64,000 bases of DNA from Deltaproteobacteria bacterium (GCA_020632995.1 JACKEN010000008.1:186001-250000), one strand, 5' to 3'; positions 18,488-28,071 are shown, counted from the first letter of the stretch. Numbers and translations are program-made. The notes: generated by a model not told the origin, from the letters alone.

Positions 18488-18545
18488 GGGAAAGGAGCGT
18501 AACCCTATTCGATCCGACTAAAAACGACCCAAGGATTTCAAAGCC
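18488..18545 (-). promoter_or_regulatory. Candidate promoter region of the rnfB-nifJ-rnfCDGEA operon
   Basis: This stretch upstream of rnfB is conspicuously AT-rich for the genome. On the minus strand it reads TTGGGT, then 17 bases, then AATAGG, a weak -35/-10 pair about 100 bases before the rnfB start. No other promoter is visible inside the operon, whose gaps are 32 bp or less. The rest of 18391-18646 holds nothing else I can identify. Confidence 0.35.
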
Positions 18546-18646
18546 TTAGCGAGGACCTGGGACAGACGAGGGGCGGCGGAGGGTGTTACCGGTCAGCGTC
18601 GGGGTTCTCACGGTGTACCGAAGCCGTAACGTCCCCGAGGGGCGGC

Positions 18647-19573
18647 TCAGGGCCGGGTGAAGACCCCGAACAGGCCCAGGTGATCGGAGCCGAAGGTGCC
18701 GGCCACCGGGTCCACCAGGATCCGGAGCACCGCGTTTGGTTGCCTGCCCCGGAGCCAGAAGTAGTCGATGCGCTCGGCCGGGCTCCGGGCCGGGAAGGTG
18801 GGGCCGGGGTCGTTGGGGAACAGCGCGGCCCACCCGTCGGTGTACCCGGCGGCGCCGAGCACAGGGGACACCGGGCCATTCGGGCCGGTGTTGAAGTCGC
18901 CGGTCAGGACGACGGGCCCGGTCGGGGCGAAGTCCGCGAGGGCGTCCGCGACCGCCTCCGCCTGCCGCATGCGCACCATCGCGTCCATGTGATCGAAGTG
19001 GGTGGTGCCGAACACCATGGCGCCGGTCGAGGTGGTCACCCGCACGAGGAGGAGCGCGCGGGGGAAGGCCCCCGAGGGCAAGGCGACTTGCCTGGTCTCT
19101 TCGACCGGGAGCGCGCTCAGCACCGCGATGCCCTCGTCGTAGCGGTCCCAGGCTCGGTGGGTGGGGCGCCGCTGCACGGTGTAGCGGAGCGGGCCGGCGG
19201 CCTCGAGGTCGGTCCGCAGCTCCTCCACGTTGTCGCGCCCGTCGCCCTCGCACGCCTCCTGGAACCCGATGAGCTGGGGCGCGAGCGCCGCAAGCTCCCT
19301 TGCGATGACCGGGCGCCGCAGGTCCCAGTCGTCGATGAGACACCGCAGGTTGAGGGACACCGCGGTGATCGCATCCTCGGGGATGGGCCCGGCGTCGGGG
19401 AGGGGTGGGAAGCCGGCGTCGGCCGGGCCGCTGTCGGGGGTGGTGGCGTCGCTCGGGCCGGCGTCCGGGGCGCCGACGTCGCTGGGGCTGGGGTCGCTCC
19501 CACAGGCCGCGGTCAGGAGCAGGGCGGGGAGGGCGAACGCCCAGCGGGTGCAGAGCTGCACGGAGGGGAGCAT
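18647..19573 (-). CDS. Endonuclease/exonuclease/phosphatase-family lipoprotein
   Basis: 308 residues from ATG at 19573, which begins a lipoprotein signal (LPALLLTAACGSD). A Ser/Asp/Ala/Pro linker (~28-60) precedes an EEP fold with its motifs in order: SLNLRC (~68), FQEAC (metal-binding Glu, ~103), GTTHFDH (~190), GDFNTGPNG (~222), SDHLG near the C terminus (catalytic His). The family cleaves phosphodiesters in nucleic acids, phosphoinositides or sphingomyelin. Export and lipid anchoring suggest an extracellular nuclease or phospholipase. The exact substrate is unknown. Confidence 0.85.
   Translation of the reverse strand: MLPSVQLCTRWAFALPALLLTAACGSDPSPSDVGAPDAGPSDATTPDSGPADAGFPPLPDAGPIPEDAITAVSLNLRCLIDDWDLRRPVIARELAALAPQLIGFQEACEGDGRDNVEELRTDLEAAGPLRYTVQRRPTHRAWDRYDEGIAVLSALPVEETRQVALPSGAFPRALLLVRVTTSTGAMVFGTTHFDHMDAMVRMRQAEAVADALADFAPTGPVVLTGDFNTGPNGPVSPVLGAAGYTDGWAALFPNDPGPTFPARSPAERIDYFWLRGRQPNAVLRILVDPVAGTFGSDHLGLFGVFTRP
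19078..19091. repeat. Dispersed motif, perfect copy GCAAG-GCGA-CTTGC
   Basis: A fully symmetric copy inside the minus-strand phosphatase gene. Read on the coding strand it uses CAA and TTG codons (Gln-Val-Ala-Leu). Confidence 0.7.
19290..19303. repeat. Dispersed motif, perfect copy GCAAG-CTCC-CTTGC
   Basis: A fully symmetric copy, 199 bp from the previous perfect copy in the same gene but in another reading phase (GCA-AGG-GAG-CTT), showing that selection is not on the amino-acid sequence. Confidence 0.7.
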
Positions 19574-19910
19574 AGCCGCGAAGATCGGGGTCGTCTCGGC
19601 GGCGTTCGACGGCGATGTAGGCCGAAGGGCTACATTGACCCAGAGCGTAGGATTTCCCGGGCGACTCGGTCGGCTCTCCGGCGACCCTCCAAATCGGTCG
19701 GTATGGTGGGTCATCCGGCGCCGAAGGACGAGATTCCGGCCGGTTTGGCCGCGATGAGCGGTGCCGAAAAAGTCGAATCAGTTCCATCATTTGGGATGCG
19801 CTGGTGCGAGATCTTCAGCAGTTGCAGACGACACCCGGTGTCGCCAAGGGTGCGCTCCGTTCGCGGTCAGGTGGCCGCGGCGTTTCAAACCTGAGGGAGG
19901 AGCAACGAGC
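19574..19910. promoter_or_regulatory. Divergent intergenic region with inverted repeat ATGTAG-N9-CTACAT
   Basis: These 337 bases separate two divergent secreted-protein genes. At 19615-19635 lies ATGTAG-N9-CTACAT, 42-62 bases upstream of the minus-strand phosphatase start, a plausible operator or hairpin. A strong ribosome site (GAGGGAGGAG, 19893-19902) precedes the plus-strand GTG at 19911. No RNA gene or further open frame with coding character is seen. Confidence 0.4.
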
Positions 19911-21563
19911 GTGAAGAGGAACAAGATCCTGATTTTTCCCATGGCCGTGATCGGCCTGTCTGCCTGCGCGGGGGCCGAGGACGCCCCGGAGGTGGCCCAG
20001 GGCACCGCGGCGGCGGTGAGCCTGCAGCCGGCCCCCACCATGTGCCTGATGCCGCGGGTCAACGTCGACCCCAGGCGCTCGCTGACGGTGACCGACCACA
20101 ACATCCTGATCCCGGCTCAGGGCGGGCGCGACTTCTCGCTCACCCGGGTGCTGACCCAGCTGTCGAACCAGAGCGCGAACGGGAGCCCCAGCGCGCTGAC
20201 CATGTTCAAGCAGCTCTGGGACACCCAGAACCCCGCCCCCGGGCTCGGTCTGGGCTTCAACTGCGCCACCTCCGGCGGGACGCCCAGCGTGGTGAACGGC
20301 TTCAACTACGGGTGCCGCGCCGCGGAGGGGACCCAGGCCACGACCAACCCTGCAACCGCGCTTGCCAACTATGAGGCGGTGGCCCTCGTGAACCGCTTCG
20401 ACCTCGCGCCGGCCGACGGCAGCCACTGCGGTGAGTACCGCATCGTGTTCGAGAACGGCCGCAACGTGAGCAGCCGGTCCTTCCTCATCATGGAGGCGGT
20501 GCTCCCGAACCCCAACCCCAGCTGCGGGATCGCGGCCTGTCGCCCGGTGCAGCAGTGGTGGGCCAACCTCACCACCATCACCGACCCCGCCATCCGCGCC
20601 CAGAAGCTGGAGGAGTTCTACTTCACCGGCATCTCCGGCTTCGAGCCCGTGGTGCACTACACCCACTTCCTCGACAACGGCGTGAGCTGCGGCTACGGCT
20701 GCGCCACCCCCGGGGCCACTGGCCAGTTCCGCACCAACACCTTCATGCAGAGCCCGTGGATGCTGAAGGAGTTCAAGCTCAAGCGCACCTGCCGTCGAGT
20801 GACCATCGAGCCCATCCCGATCCGCACCGCGGCGCTGACGGTCGACGACGGCTCCACCTCGCTCAACGCCGCGAGCACCACCGACACCACCATCGTCTGC
20901 GACCTCGACTTCAAGCCGGTGTCGGTGAAGGACAACCCCTTCAACGACTTCTTCAACGCGGCGAGCACCCACCCCCTCGCGTCGGCCTTCGTCGATCACA
21001 TCGACGACCAGGTCGCGTGCCTCGCGATCAACGACGTGAACGGGTTCGGGTACTGCGGGCTGGATGACCAGTTCAACCACAACGAGTCGGGGGCGCTCGC
21101 GAGCCCGACCACCGACTACCGCACCATCTTCAACGCCAGCCCCAACAACCCGTCGGCGCTGCGGACCTCGATCCAGGGCGCGCTCACCGCGATCGGCAGC
21201 TCGCTGACGGTGGAGAACATCGTGGCCCGCGCCGAGGCCCAGTCCTGCAAGGGCTGTCACCGGCACGCGAGCGACGCGAACCTCGGGGGCGGGATCATCT
21301 TCCCGAACTCCGACTCGGGCGGGTTCGGCTTCGTCCACAACACCGAGCAGGTGGAGTCCGGGCCCGACGGCCTCCGCTTCCACATCTCGCCCGCCCTCAC
21401 CGACGTCTTCCTCCCGTTCCGCGAGAGCGTGATGGAGGGCTTCCTGACCCGTTCGGCCTGCGTGTCCTGCGGCGACGTGGTCCTGGACAGCGCCGAGAAG
21501 GCGTCCACCACGGTGACCGCTGGGACCTCCCTGCGGATCTCCGGCACCCGGGCCATCCACTGA
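19911..21563 (+). CDS. Secreted lipoprotein with one c-type heme motif (CKGCH)
   Basis: The GTG at 19911 is fixed by the ribosome site GAGGGAGGAG eight bases upstream and by the lipoprotein signal it opens (LIFPMAVIGLSACAG). The 550-residue product has a long central region with paired cysteines and no recognised enzyme motif. Near the C terminus, SCKGCHRHASD (~445) is a CxxCH heme attachment site. MEGFLTRSACVSC follows closer to the end. A covalently bound heme on an exported protein is the best reading, suggesting periplasmic or surface electron transfer. A distal Met ligand cannot be assigned. No cytochrome maturation genes are nearby. Confidence 0.65.
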   Translation: MKRNKILIFPMAVIGLSACAGAEDAPEVAQGTAAAVSLQPAPTMCLMPRVNVDPRRSLTVTDHNILIPAQGGRDFSLTRVLTQLSNQSANGSPSALTMFKQLWDTQNPAPGLGLGFNCATSGGTPSVVNGFNYGCRAAEGTQATTNPATALANYEAVALVNRFDLAPADGSHCGEYRIVFENGRNVSSRSFLIMEAVLPNPNPSCGIAACRPVQQWWANLTTITDPAIRAQKLEEFYFTGISGFEPVVHYTHFLDNGVSCGYGCATPGATGQFRTNTFMQSPWMLKEFKLKRTCRRVTIEPIPIRTAALTVDDGSTSLNAASTTDTTIVCDLDFKPVSVKDNPFNDFFNAASTHPLASAFVDHIDDQVACLAINDVNGFGYCGLDDQFNHNESGALASPTTDYRTIFNASPNNPSALRTSIQGALTAIGSSLTVENIVARAEAQSCKGCHRHASDANLGGGIIFPNSDSGGFGFVHNTEQVESGPDGLRFHISPALTDVFLPFRESVMEGFLTRSACVSCGDVVLDSAEKASTTVTAGTSLRISGTRAIH

Positions 21564-21610
21564 GCCCCGCTCCGGCGCGCGTCGCATCGGCGGCGCGCGT
21601 CGGCCCCACC

Positions 21611-24600
21611 TCACGGCGGCAGCGTCTCCCCGAGGTTCCGGGTGCAGGCGTAGCGCTGGTCGAAGTCCTCCTGCTCGTACTCGGGATCCAGCCCCTGCCG
21701 CGGCATGGGGATCAGCTTCCCGTTCAGCACCAGCTCGCCCTCGATCATGTTGGCCTCGCCCCGGAACGCGCCGTTGAAGGCGACCAGGTCCGCGCGGTCG
21801 ATGTGCACGTTGAAGGTCTTCCCTTCGTACAGGATGGTGGCGTCGGCCGGCTCGAGGTGCACGTTCGTCATGCGCGCGACCTTGGTCGGGATGTCGTAGG
21901 CGTCGCTGCGCCGGTTGCGCCCGGTCATCGGCTCCACCGTCCCGCTCATCACCCCGTCGTGGAAGCGGATGCCGCGCAAGGGAACCTGCGCACCGTCGTC
22001 GATGTCGTAGGTCTCGAACTCCTCGAGCTCGATCCGGTCGTGCACGACGGTGACCGAGTCGTGGGCGTCGGGCGCGATGGAGTCGATCGAGATGAAGAGG
22101 ATGGTGATCTCCTCCCGGATCCCGGTGACGGTGCGGTGGCCGGTGACGCGCGCGGTGCCGTCCACGAAGGTCCGTCGGTCGAGGCAGTCCTCTTGATAGG
22201 GGGTGTCGTACTCGGGCGCGCAGTCCTCGATCTCCCACTCCATGAGGCCCTGCTGGCCGGGGTTGCCCACCACCCGGCTGGGGTCGGTGAGCACGCCCAG
22301 CTTGGAGTAGCCGCAGTGGGTGTCGTCGTTCACCACGCCGGTCACCGCCCCCAGGGCGGCGATGACCAGGCGCGCCGCGCCCTCGCCCAGGGGCTTCGAC
22401 ATGTCGCACGCCTCGACCTGGGTCGGCACCTCCATGTCGGGGTCGCAGGTGAAGGACGCGAGGAACGTCGCCGCGTCGTACTCCGGATCCAGCCCCTGGC
22501 CCTTCACCGGGACCGCGACCGAGACCCCGTCCACCACGATCGACCCCACGAGGCTGTTCTCTTCCGCGTCCCGCCGCCCGTTCACCGCGGTGAGGTTCGA
22601 GCCCGCCACGCTGATCTCGAACGCGCGGCCCTCGCTCTCGACCCGGAGCGCGGCGTTGGTCCAGGTCATCGCCTCCATCTTCGCCACCGCGGTGGGGAGG
22701 GAGCAGGCCCCGGTCTTGGTGTCGATCGCGGTGCGCGGGCGCACGGTGGCTTGCAGTCGGCCGCCGTGCACGGTGAGCGCGTTCTCGCCCGGCTCCGTCC
22801 ACATCACGAGGTCGGTGAAGTCGGCGTCGATCGCGATCTCGGCCGGGTCCCAGGTGGTGGGCACGATCGGCTCCACCGGGTCGCCGGACACGTAGCCGCG
22901 CAGGGTCTTGGTGCCGGTGAGCCGCACCGTGCCCTGGGCCCAGGTCTTCTTGCCGTGGCAGTCCTCACGGAGCACGGTGGGCTCGGTCAGCGCGAGCACG
23001 CAGGGCTCGGCGATGGTGAACACCCCGGTGCCGCCCGGCTCCCCCAGCTCGCCGGTGATCTCGGGCGAGAAGCGCACCGCGTCGCTCGAGAAGCCGCAGG
23101 TGGTGTCGGCCTCGAGCGCGTTGGCGAGGGTGCCGGTCAAGAGCGCGGTGAGCTGGGCCGCGCCCTGGCCGAGCGGCTCCACGAAGGTGCACTCGAAGGG
23201 CGCCTCGGTGTCGAGGGTGCCGCACTGCCAGCCCACGTCGAAGGCGGCGCGCGCGTACTCGGGGTCGAGGCCGTCGTCCCGCGCGTCGGTGGGGAGGCTG
23301 TAGGTCTCGCCCATCAGGCTGATGGTGCCGCGGAGCAGGTTCTCCTCCCCGTCCCACGGGCCGTTGAGGGCGGTGAGGTCCGAGGCCTCGAGGGTGGTCT
23401 CGAAGGTGCCCTCCGGGGCCTCGATCACCACGTCGGTGGGCTCGAGGTAGCGCACCGCGCTGAAGCGCGCGATGGGGGTCTTGAAGCCGCACGCCCCGAG
23501 CTCGGTGTCCATCGCGGTGCGGGGGTGGAGCTCGCCCGACAAGCTGCCTTGCACGAGGGTGAGGGCGGTGCCCGCCTCGCCCACCCGGAAGTCGACCCCC
23601 TGGATCCGCTCCAGGATGACGTCGGCGGGGTGATCGTCCATCGGGACCACCGGCTGCTCGAGGTCTCCGGTCAGGCGGCCTCGCATGACCTTCTTTGCGG
23701 AGACCGTGACCTCGCCCGAGACCACCGTCTCGGCCCCGCTGCAGGATGTCTTGACGACGCTCCGCTCGGGGAAGCGGAGGGTGCAGCCGCTCACCGTGAA
23801 CTCCGCGGTGCCGAGGCCGCCGATCTGGCCCTCGGTGATGCGGATGTCGCGCAGCACCGCGTCGCTCGTGAAGCCGCAGGTGGTGTCCTCCTCCACCAGC
23901 TGGGCCACCGCGCCCAGGGTGCGGATGGTGAGGCGGGACGCCCCCTGGGCGAGCACCGGGCCGAGGCCCGCGCAGGTGTAGTCGACGGGCACGGCGAGGT
24001 CGTCGGTGCACGAGAAGCCCTCGGTGAAGCGCTCGGGGTCGTAGTCGGGGTTCAGGCCGTCGTCGTCGTTGGGCAGGTCGACGTCGTGGCCCCACACCGT
24101 GATCTGGCCGCCGAGGAAGTTCTCTTGCTCTCCCGCCCGCCCGTTCACCGCCCCGAGGCGCGAGGAGGCGACGTCGACGTAGAAGCGGCGCCCCTCCGCC
24201 GCCACGTGGACCTGGGCGTCGGTGTAGACCACCTCGGCCAGCTCCAGGTTCGGGGTGGGGATCATGCAGATCCCCGAGCTGGCGCTCGCCGCGAGGCGAG
24301 GTCGGGCCGCGGCGGAGACGTGACCCGAGACGTTGATCATCACCGCGTCGCTGTCGGAGCTCTCTACCTTCCACGCGTCCAGGGCGACGTCGTCGAGGCG
24401 GACCTCCACCGCGTCGGGGGCGAGCGGCACCACCGGCTGGTCGCGGTCACCGGTGAGGGTGCCGCGGATGGTGCGGGTGGCGCTGACGAGGGCCTTCCCG
24501 GTGACCTCGGTGACCACGCCCTGGCAGTCCTCGCTCGTATAGGGGGTCTGGCTGAAGTCCAGGTTGCAGCCCTCGACCCGCCACGTGGCCGAGCCCACCT

Positions 24601-24820
24601 GGCCCGGCTCGCCGTCCACCGTGAAGCCGTACTTCACGTCGGGGCTCTCGAAGCCGCACGCGGCGTCGTCGTTGATGACCTGCACCAGGGTGCCGACGTT
24701 CCTGACCGTGAGTCGGGCGACGCCCGCACCGACCCGTCCGGGGGCACACTGTTCCAGGCAGGCGGACGTCGACAGGGCCAGGGCGGTGACGAGGAGCGTG
24801 GTGCGGACGCGCGATCGCAT
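21611..24820 (-). CDS. Large lipoprotein of four tandem ~260-residue repeats
   Basis: 1069 residues from ATG at 24820, with lipobox ALSTSAC. The rest is four diverged copies of one unit. Each begins with G-x-A-R/Q-L-T...LG.L (copies near residues 33, 290, 555 and 815), then a (D/T)(T/A)xCGF/CGY motif, a segment with a TG(D)..QPVVP or EPIVP-like turn, and ends with LDPEY/LNPDY...F.C. Cysteines recur at fixed positions, so each unit is probably a disulphide-stabilised beta domain. No catalytic motif is seen. A surface adhesin or scaffold is plausible but unproven. It converges with the heme-motif lipoprotein gene, 47 bp apart. Confidence 0.7.
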   Translation of the reverse strand: MRSRVRTTLLVTALALSTSACLEQCAPGRVGAGVARLTVRNVGTLVQVINDDAACGFESPDVKYGFTVDGEPGQVGSATWRVEGCNLDFSQTPYTSEDCQGVVTEVTGKALVSATRTIRGTLTGDRDQPVVPLAPDAVEVRLDDVALDAWKVESSDSDAVMINVSGHVSAAARPRLAASASSGICMIPTPNLELAEVVYTDAQVHVAAEGRRFYVDVASSRLGAVNGRAGEQENFLGGQITVWGHDVDLPNDDDGLNPDYDPERFTEGFSCTDDLAVPVDYTCAGLGPVLAQGASRLTIRTLGAVAQLVEEDTTCGFTSDAVLRDIRITEGQIGGLGTAEFTVSGCTLRFPERSVVKTSCSGAETVVSGEVTVSAKKVMRGRLTGDLEQPVVPMDDHPADVILERIQGVDFRVGEAGTALTLVQGSLSGELHPRTAMDTELGACGFKTPIARFSAVRYLEPTDVVIEAPEGTFETTLEASDLTALNGPWDGEENLLRGTISLMGETYSLPTDARDDGLDPEYARAAFDVGWQCGTLDTEAPFECTFVEPLGQGAAQLTALLTGTLANALEADTTCGFSSDAVRFSPEITGELGEPGGTGVFTIAEPCVLALTEPTVLREDCHGKKTWAQGTVRLTGTKTLRGYVSGDPVEPIVPTTWDPAEIAIDADFTDLVMWTEPGENALTVHGGRLQATVRPRTAIDTKTGACSLPTAVAKMEAMTWTNAALRVESEGRAFEISVAGSNLTAVNGRRDAEENSLVGSIVVDGVSVAVPVKGQGLDPEYDAATFLASFTCDPDMEVPTQVEACDMSKPLGEGAARLVIAALGAVTGVVNDDTHCGYSKLGVLTDPSRVVGNPGQQGLMEWEIEDCAPEYDTPYQEDCLDRRTFVDGTARVTGHRTVTGIREEITILFISIDSIAPDAHDSVTVVHDRIELEEFETYDIDDGAQVPLRGIRFHDGVMSGTVEPMTGRNRRSDAYDIPTKVARMTNVHLEPADATILYEGKTFNVHIDRADLVAFNGAFRGEANMIEGELVLNGKLIPMPRQGLDPEYEQEDFDQRYACTRNLGETLPP

Positions 24821-25014
24821 CCCCCGAGGGTGTGCCACCCCCATGCCAGGGGTCGGATCACGTCGGTTTCTCGCCCTCCAGGACCGCGGTTCGAGGCGCC
24901 GAGGCCACGGTGCGGTGAGGCGTGTGGGCTCGAGGTCTCAGGTACGTGCGCCGCGTACACGCCACGGCAGGCCAGGTTGACGCGTCGCGCTGGGGCTCGG
25001 CGCTGGAACGGCGG

Positions 25015-26538
25015 TCAAGGAGCATGCGCGCGCGGGGGCGGCGCGCGGTTCTGGAACACCACCCAGCCCTCAACCTCGCCTACCTCGCGGAAGCGCTCCG
25101 GCGCGGCGCGGGTGGCCTCGACCAGGGCAGGGCCACGCAGCACGAGGTAGTCGTAGGCGGAGGCGGGCCCCTCGGGGGTGTAGCCCTCCGGCGCGACCCC
25201 AGGCGGGGCGGCGGGATGCAAGGTGGCCTGCATGGGGAGGTCCGCGGGGACGCGGTCGAGCGGCACGTACGCCGCGCCGTCGGCCAGGTGGTAGAAGCCG
25301 AGGTCCTCGCCCGCTCGCCACGGGCCCGCGGCGCCGGGGACCGAGAGGGGCAAGACACGTTGACGGGGAGGGATGAGGGCCCGCACCCGGTCGTAGGGCG
25401 CGGCCCAGGCGGAGTACTCGAGCACCGCGCTCCGGGCGAGCCAGGCGCCGTGCAGCACGGGGAGCAGGACCACCGCGGCGAGGGCGGCCCGCCGGCCTCG
25501 ATACCCGGCGGGGGGGAGGAGGAGGAGGAAGAGCACCGGCCAGCCCACCGGAGCGAAGCCGATCGCGGCGAGGCCGACCGCGGCGATGGCGTAGACCCAC
25601 GGGCCCACGGTGTGGAGCTTGTCGTAGTCCTCGTGGCGCGCGCCCCGCGCCGAGAGGAGCCACAGGGCCAGGGTCCCGGCCAGCAGGCCGGCGGTGAGGG
25701 CACCGCCGTGGGCTACCAGGGACGCGCCGACGTCGGCCAGGGCGGGGGCGTGAGCTCGAGCGCCCGGGCGCGCGGCGGGCGCGCGGGTGAGCAGGCTCGG
25801 CACCGCCAGGAGCAGGGTCGGCACCGCGGTGAGGCCCACGCTGAACACCGCCCGCGCGACGCCGCGCCGATCGCCGCGCATGCGCCTCACCCCGTGCACC
25901 ACCAGGCGCGCCACGATGAGCGCTGCGGCGACGGTGAACAGGCCCCGGTCTCCGAGGAAGCAGAGCGCGATCCACACGCTGAGGAAGACGCTCCGGAGCC
26001 GCGCCTCCCGCTCGTAGATCGGGGCATCGAGGCGCATCGCGCGCAGGAGCCACTCGAGGTCCGCGAGCACGAAGAGGAGCCAGGGGGCGGTGAAGACGAG
26101 CGCGGCGCCGTCGAGGCCGAGGCCGGCGCCGAGCAGCACCACCGGGCCGGCGAGGGCGAGGCGCGGGCTCCGCCCGGTGGCCTCGGCGAGCCTGGCGGCG
26201 CCGATGACGAGCAGGCCGGCGGCGATGAGCAAGTTGAGTTTCGCGCCCACCTCGGCCGTCACCACCGACGTCCACGCCGCGGTGGCGAGCGCGAACAGCA
26301 CCCCGGGGGTGGGGATCAGGCTCGGGGCGAGGTAGGCGTCGGCGCCGTGGGCGCCCCCGTCGGCGAACGCCGCGCCCAGGGCGACGTCCCGGGCCCACCC
26401 GGGGTAGGGCAGGTAGGGGCCCGCGAACAGCACGAGGCCCGCCGCGGCGACCCCGACCAGCACCCCGAGCCACACCAGGGGATCGTGGTGCCACCGGTGG
26501 GATACACCCAGGTCTGCCGCCACGGTGGGGAGCGCCAT
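25015..26538 (-). CDS. Polytopic membrane protein, possibly GT-C-like
   Basis: 507 residues with roughly ten to twelve hydrophobic helices (LVWLGVLVGVAAAGLVLF, LLIAAGLLVIGAARL, TAGLLAGTLALWLL and others). A ~130-residue soluble C-terminal part ends in YDYLVLRGPAL...EGWVVFQN. That overall plan, with a late YLVLR...WVVFQN beta segment, resembles membrane glycosyltransferases of the GT-C type. I see no certain catalytic Asp motif, so the function stays open. It is transcribed divergently from the small membrane protein at 26606, with 67 bp between. Confidence 0.6.
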   Translation of the reverse strand: MALPTVAADLGVSHRWHHDPLVWLGVLVGVAAAGLVLFAGPYLPYPGWARDVALGAAFADGGAHGADAYLAPSLIPTPGVLFALATAAWTSVVTAEVGAKLNLLIAAGLLVIGAARLAEATGRSPRLALAGPVVLLGAGLGLDGAALVFTAPWLLFVLADLEWLLRAMRLDAPIYEREARLRSVFLSVWIALCFLGDRGLFTVAAALIVARLVVHGVRRMRGDRRGVARAVFSVGLTAVPTLLLAVPSLLTRAPAARPGARAHAPALADVGASLVAHGGALTAGLLAGTLALWLLSARGARHEDYDKLHTVGPWVYAIAAVGLAAIGFAPVGWPVLFLLLLPPAGYRGRRAALAAVVLLPVLHGAWLARSAVLEYSAWAAPYDRVRALIPPRQRVLPLSVPGAAGPWRAGEDLGFYHLADGAAYVPLDRVPADLPMQATLHPAAPPGVAPEGYTPEGPASAYDYLVLRGPALVEATRAAPERFREVGEVEGWVVFQNRAPPPRAHAP

Positions 26539-26605
26539 GCTCCTTGCACAGAAAGCTCAACGCCGCCCGACGTCAATCCCCGCCCAGCGTAGTATGTAGC
26601 GCACC

Positions 26606-27235
26606 GTGGTGCCGTGGCTCGGCGGGGCCCTGTGGGGCGGCGCGGCGCTGGTGGTCGCGGTGGGGCTCGCCTTCGGGCGGCGCCAGAACCGCGCGCCGGC
26701 CCTGGGGGGCGCGATCTCTCGGGCCAAGCAGCTCTGGCTGATCTGGGCGGTCTACGCGTGGTTCGTGCTCGCGCCCCTGTTCGCGCTCACTCCGGGGCTC
26801 TCGTCTGCCACGCAGGCCACCCTGCTCGTGTTCGCGGTGAGCATGTGGCTGCGGGGTGGGGTGGAGCTGGTGATGCTCTACGTGACCAGGAACTGGCGCC
26901 CGCCCATGGGGATGGCGCACGATGTGTTCACCGCGGCGCTCCTCGCCGTGGGCCTCGGCTTCATCCTGCGGCAGCCCCCGGCGCCGATGGTGGCGGCGGA
27001 GGCCTGGGGCAGGAGCCTCGTGGTGGTGTTGCTCGTGAGCATGGCGCTGGAGACGGGGTACGCGATGGCCTTTCACCGGGCGGTGGAGGGCCGCACCACC
27101 GGCGACGACGGGGTGTGGTTCGCCACCGCGGACGAGCCGCGCTTTCGCCGCGTGAACCGGGTGACCGCGTGGGCCAACGTGCCCCTGTACGCCTACGTGT
27201 TGGCTCTCCTGCTGTGGACCGCGGTGGCCCCGTGA
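26606..27235 (+). CDS. Small polytopic membrane protein, unknown function
   Basis: 209 residues from GTG at 26606 (another GTG at 26609). Five or six hydrophobic helices alternate with short basic loops (FGRRQNR, SRAKQ, RFRRVNR). No known motif is seen. Its stop overlaps the start of the next gene as GTGA, so it is translationally coupled to a predicted outer-membrane protein; the two may act together in the envelope. Confidence 0.65.
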   Translation: MVPWLGGALWGGAALVVAVGLAFGRRQNRAPALGGAISRAKQLWLIWAVYAWFVLAPLFALTPGLSSATQATLLVFAVSMWLRGGVELVMLYVTRNWRPPMGMAHDVFTAALLAVGLGFILRQPPAPMVAAEAWGRSLVVVLLVSMALETGYAMAFHRAVEGRTTGDDGVWFATADEPRFRRVNRVTAWANVPLYAYVLALLLWTAVAP

Positions 27236-28056
27236 GGTCGCGCTGGCTGGCCCTCGCGCCGCTCCTCACCCTCGCGGCCACGCCCGCCTTAGCCCAGGGC
27301 GAAGACGACGAGGGGTGGGTCGAGCAACGGCAGGTCAGCTTGCCATTGGCCCACAACGCCCGGCCGCTCACCCTGCCCGAGGACATGTTCGACGTGTTCC
27401 TCGACAGCGGTATCACCCAGCTCTCGCCTCAGCTCGTCGAGGTCGCCCTCGGCGCGGGGGCGCGCTACGGGGTCACCGACGAGCTGGAGGTCGGCGTGCG
27501 CCTCTTGCGAGTCACGCTGAGTGAGTCGCGGAACAGCGGGCTCGGGCGGCCGACCGCCTTCACCCAGCTCCGGGCGGATCTGGGGGCGGTGGAGCTCTCG
27601 GGCCGCCTCGAGCTCGAGCTGCCCACCGGCGCGGGCCCCCTCGTGAGCTGGCTCTCGTTGCCTGCCCTGGTGCGGGCGGGGCCCTACGTGCGCCTGGACG
27701 TCGCCCCTACCCTGGTGGCGCGGACGGGGGCGGCGTGGCAGTGGGCTTTGACGACGCCGGTGGTGCTCTCGGGGCAGGTCCTTCCGAAGCTGAGGATCTT
27801 CGTAGCGGGGGAGGTTGGTCTGCCTGACCTGCGGACCGGCCGGGACCTCCTGCTCGCGTTGGGGGGTGGGGCGGCGTGGACGTTCGGCGGGCCGCGCCCC
27901 TCGGCCGAGCTCGAGGCGCGGGTGACCGGACCGGCGGTGGCCCTGGCGGGCGAGCGCCCCGACGACCCCGCGTATGGGAATTATTTTGCGGGGGCGCTGA
28001 CCCTCCGGCTCTTCTTCGCGGGGCCCTCGGACGACTGGCGCAGATCCCCGTTTTAG
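27232..28056 (+). CDS. Predicted outer-membrane beta-barrel protein
   Basis: 274 residues from GTG at 27232, overlapping the previous stop. A signal peptide (LALAPLLTLAATPALAQ, cleavage after AQ) is followed by amphipathic beta strands of alternating polarity (VEVALGAGARYGVTDELEVGV, AVELSGRLELEL). Its C-terminal segment, LTLRLFFAGPSDDWRRSPF, ends in Phe, as in many barrel proteins. The length suggests about ten to twelve strands. No substrate can be inferred. The large lipoprotein gene begins 15 bp downstream and may be in the same transcript. Confidence 0.65.
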   Translation: MRSRWLALAPLLTLAATPALAQGEDDEGWVEQRQVSLPLAHNARPLTLPEDMFDVFLDSGITQLSPQLVEVALGAGARYGVTDELEVGVRLLRVTLSESRNSGLGRPTAFTQLRADLGAVELSGRLELELPTGAGPLVSWLSLPALVRAGPYVRLDVAPTLVARTGAAWQWALTTPVVLSGQVLPKLRIFVAGEVGLPDLRTGRDLLLALGGGAAWTFGGPRPSAELEARVTGPAVALAGERPDDPAYGNYFAGALTLRLFFAGPSDDWRRSPF

Positions 28057-28071
28057 GCGAGATCCTGGGCT

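Noticed and set aside
18546..19790. Long minus-strand frame around the phosphatase gene
   Set aside because: It lacks domains and is out of frame with the clear EEP-family motifs in the 18647-19573 gene.
21564..21610. Possible terminator between convergent genes
   Set aside because: The repeated GGCGCGCGTCG is a direct repeat, not an inverted one, and no T-run follows.
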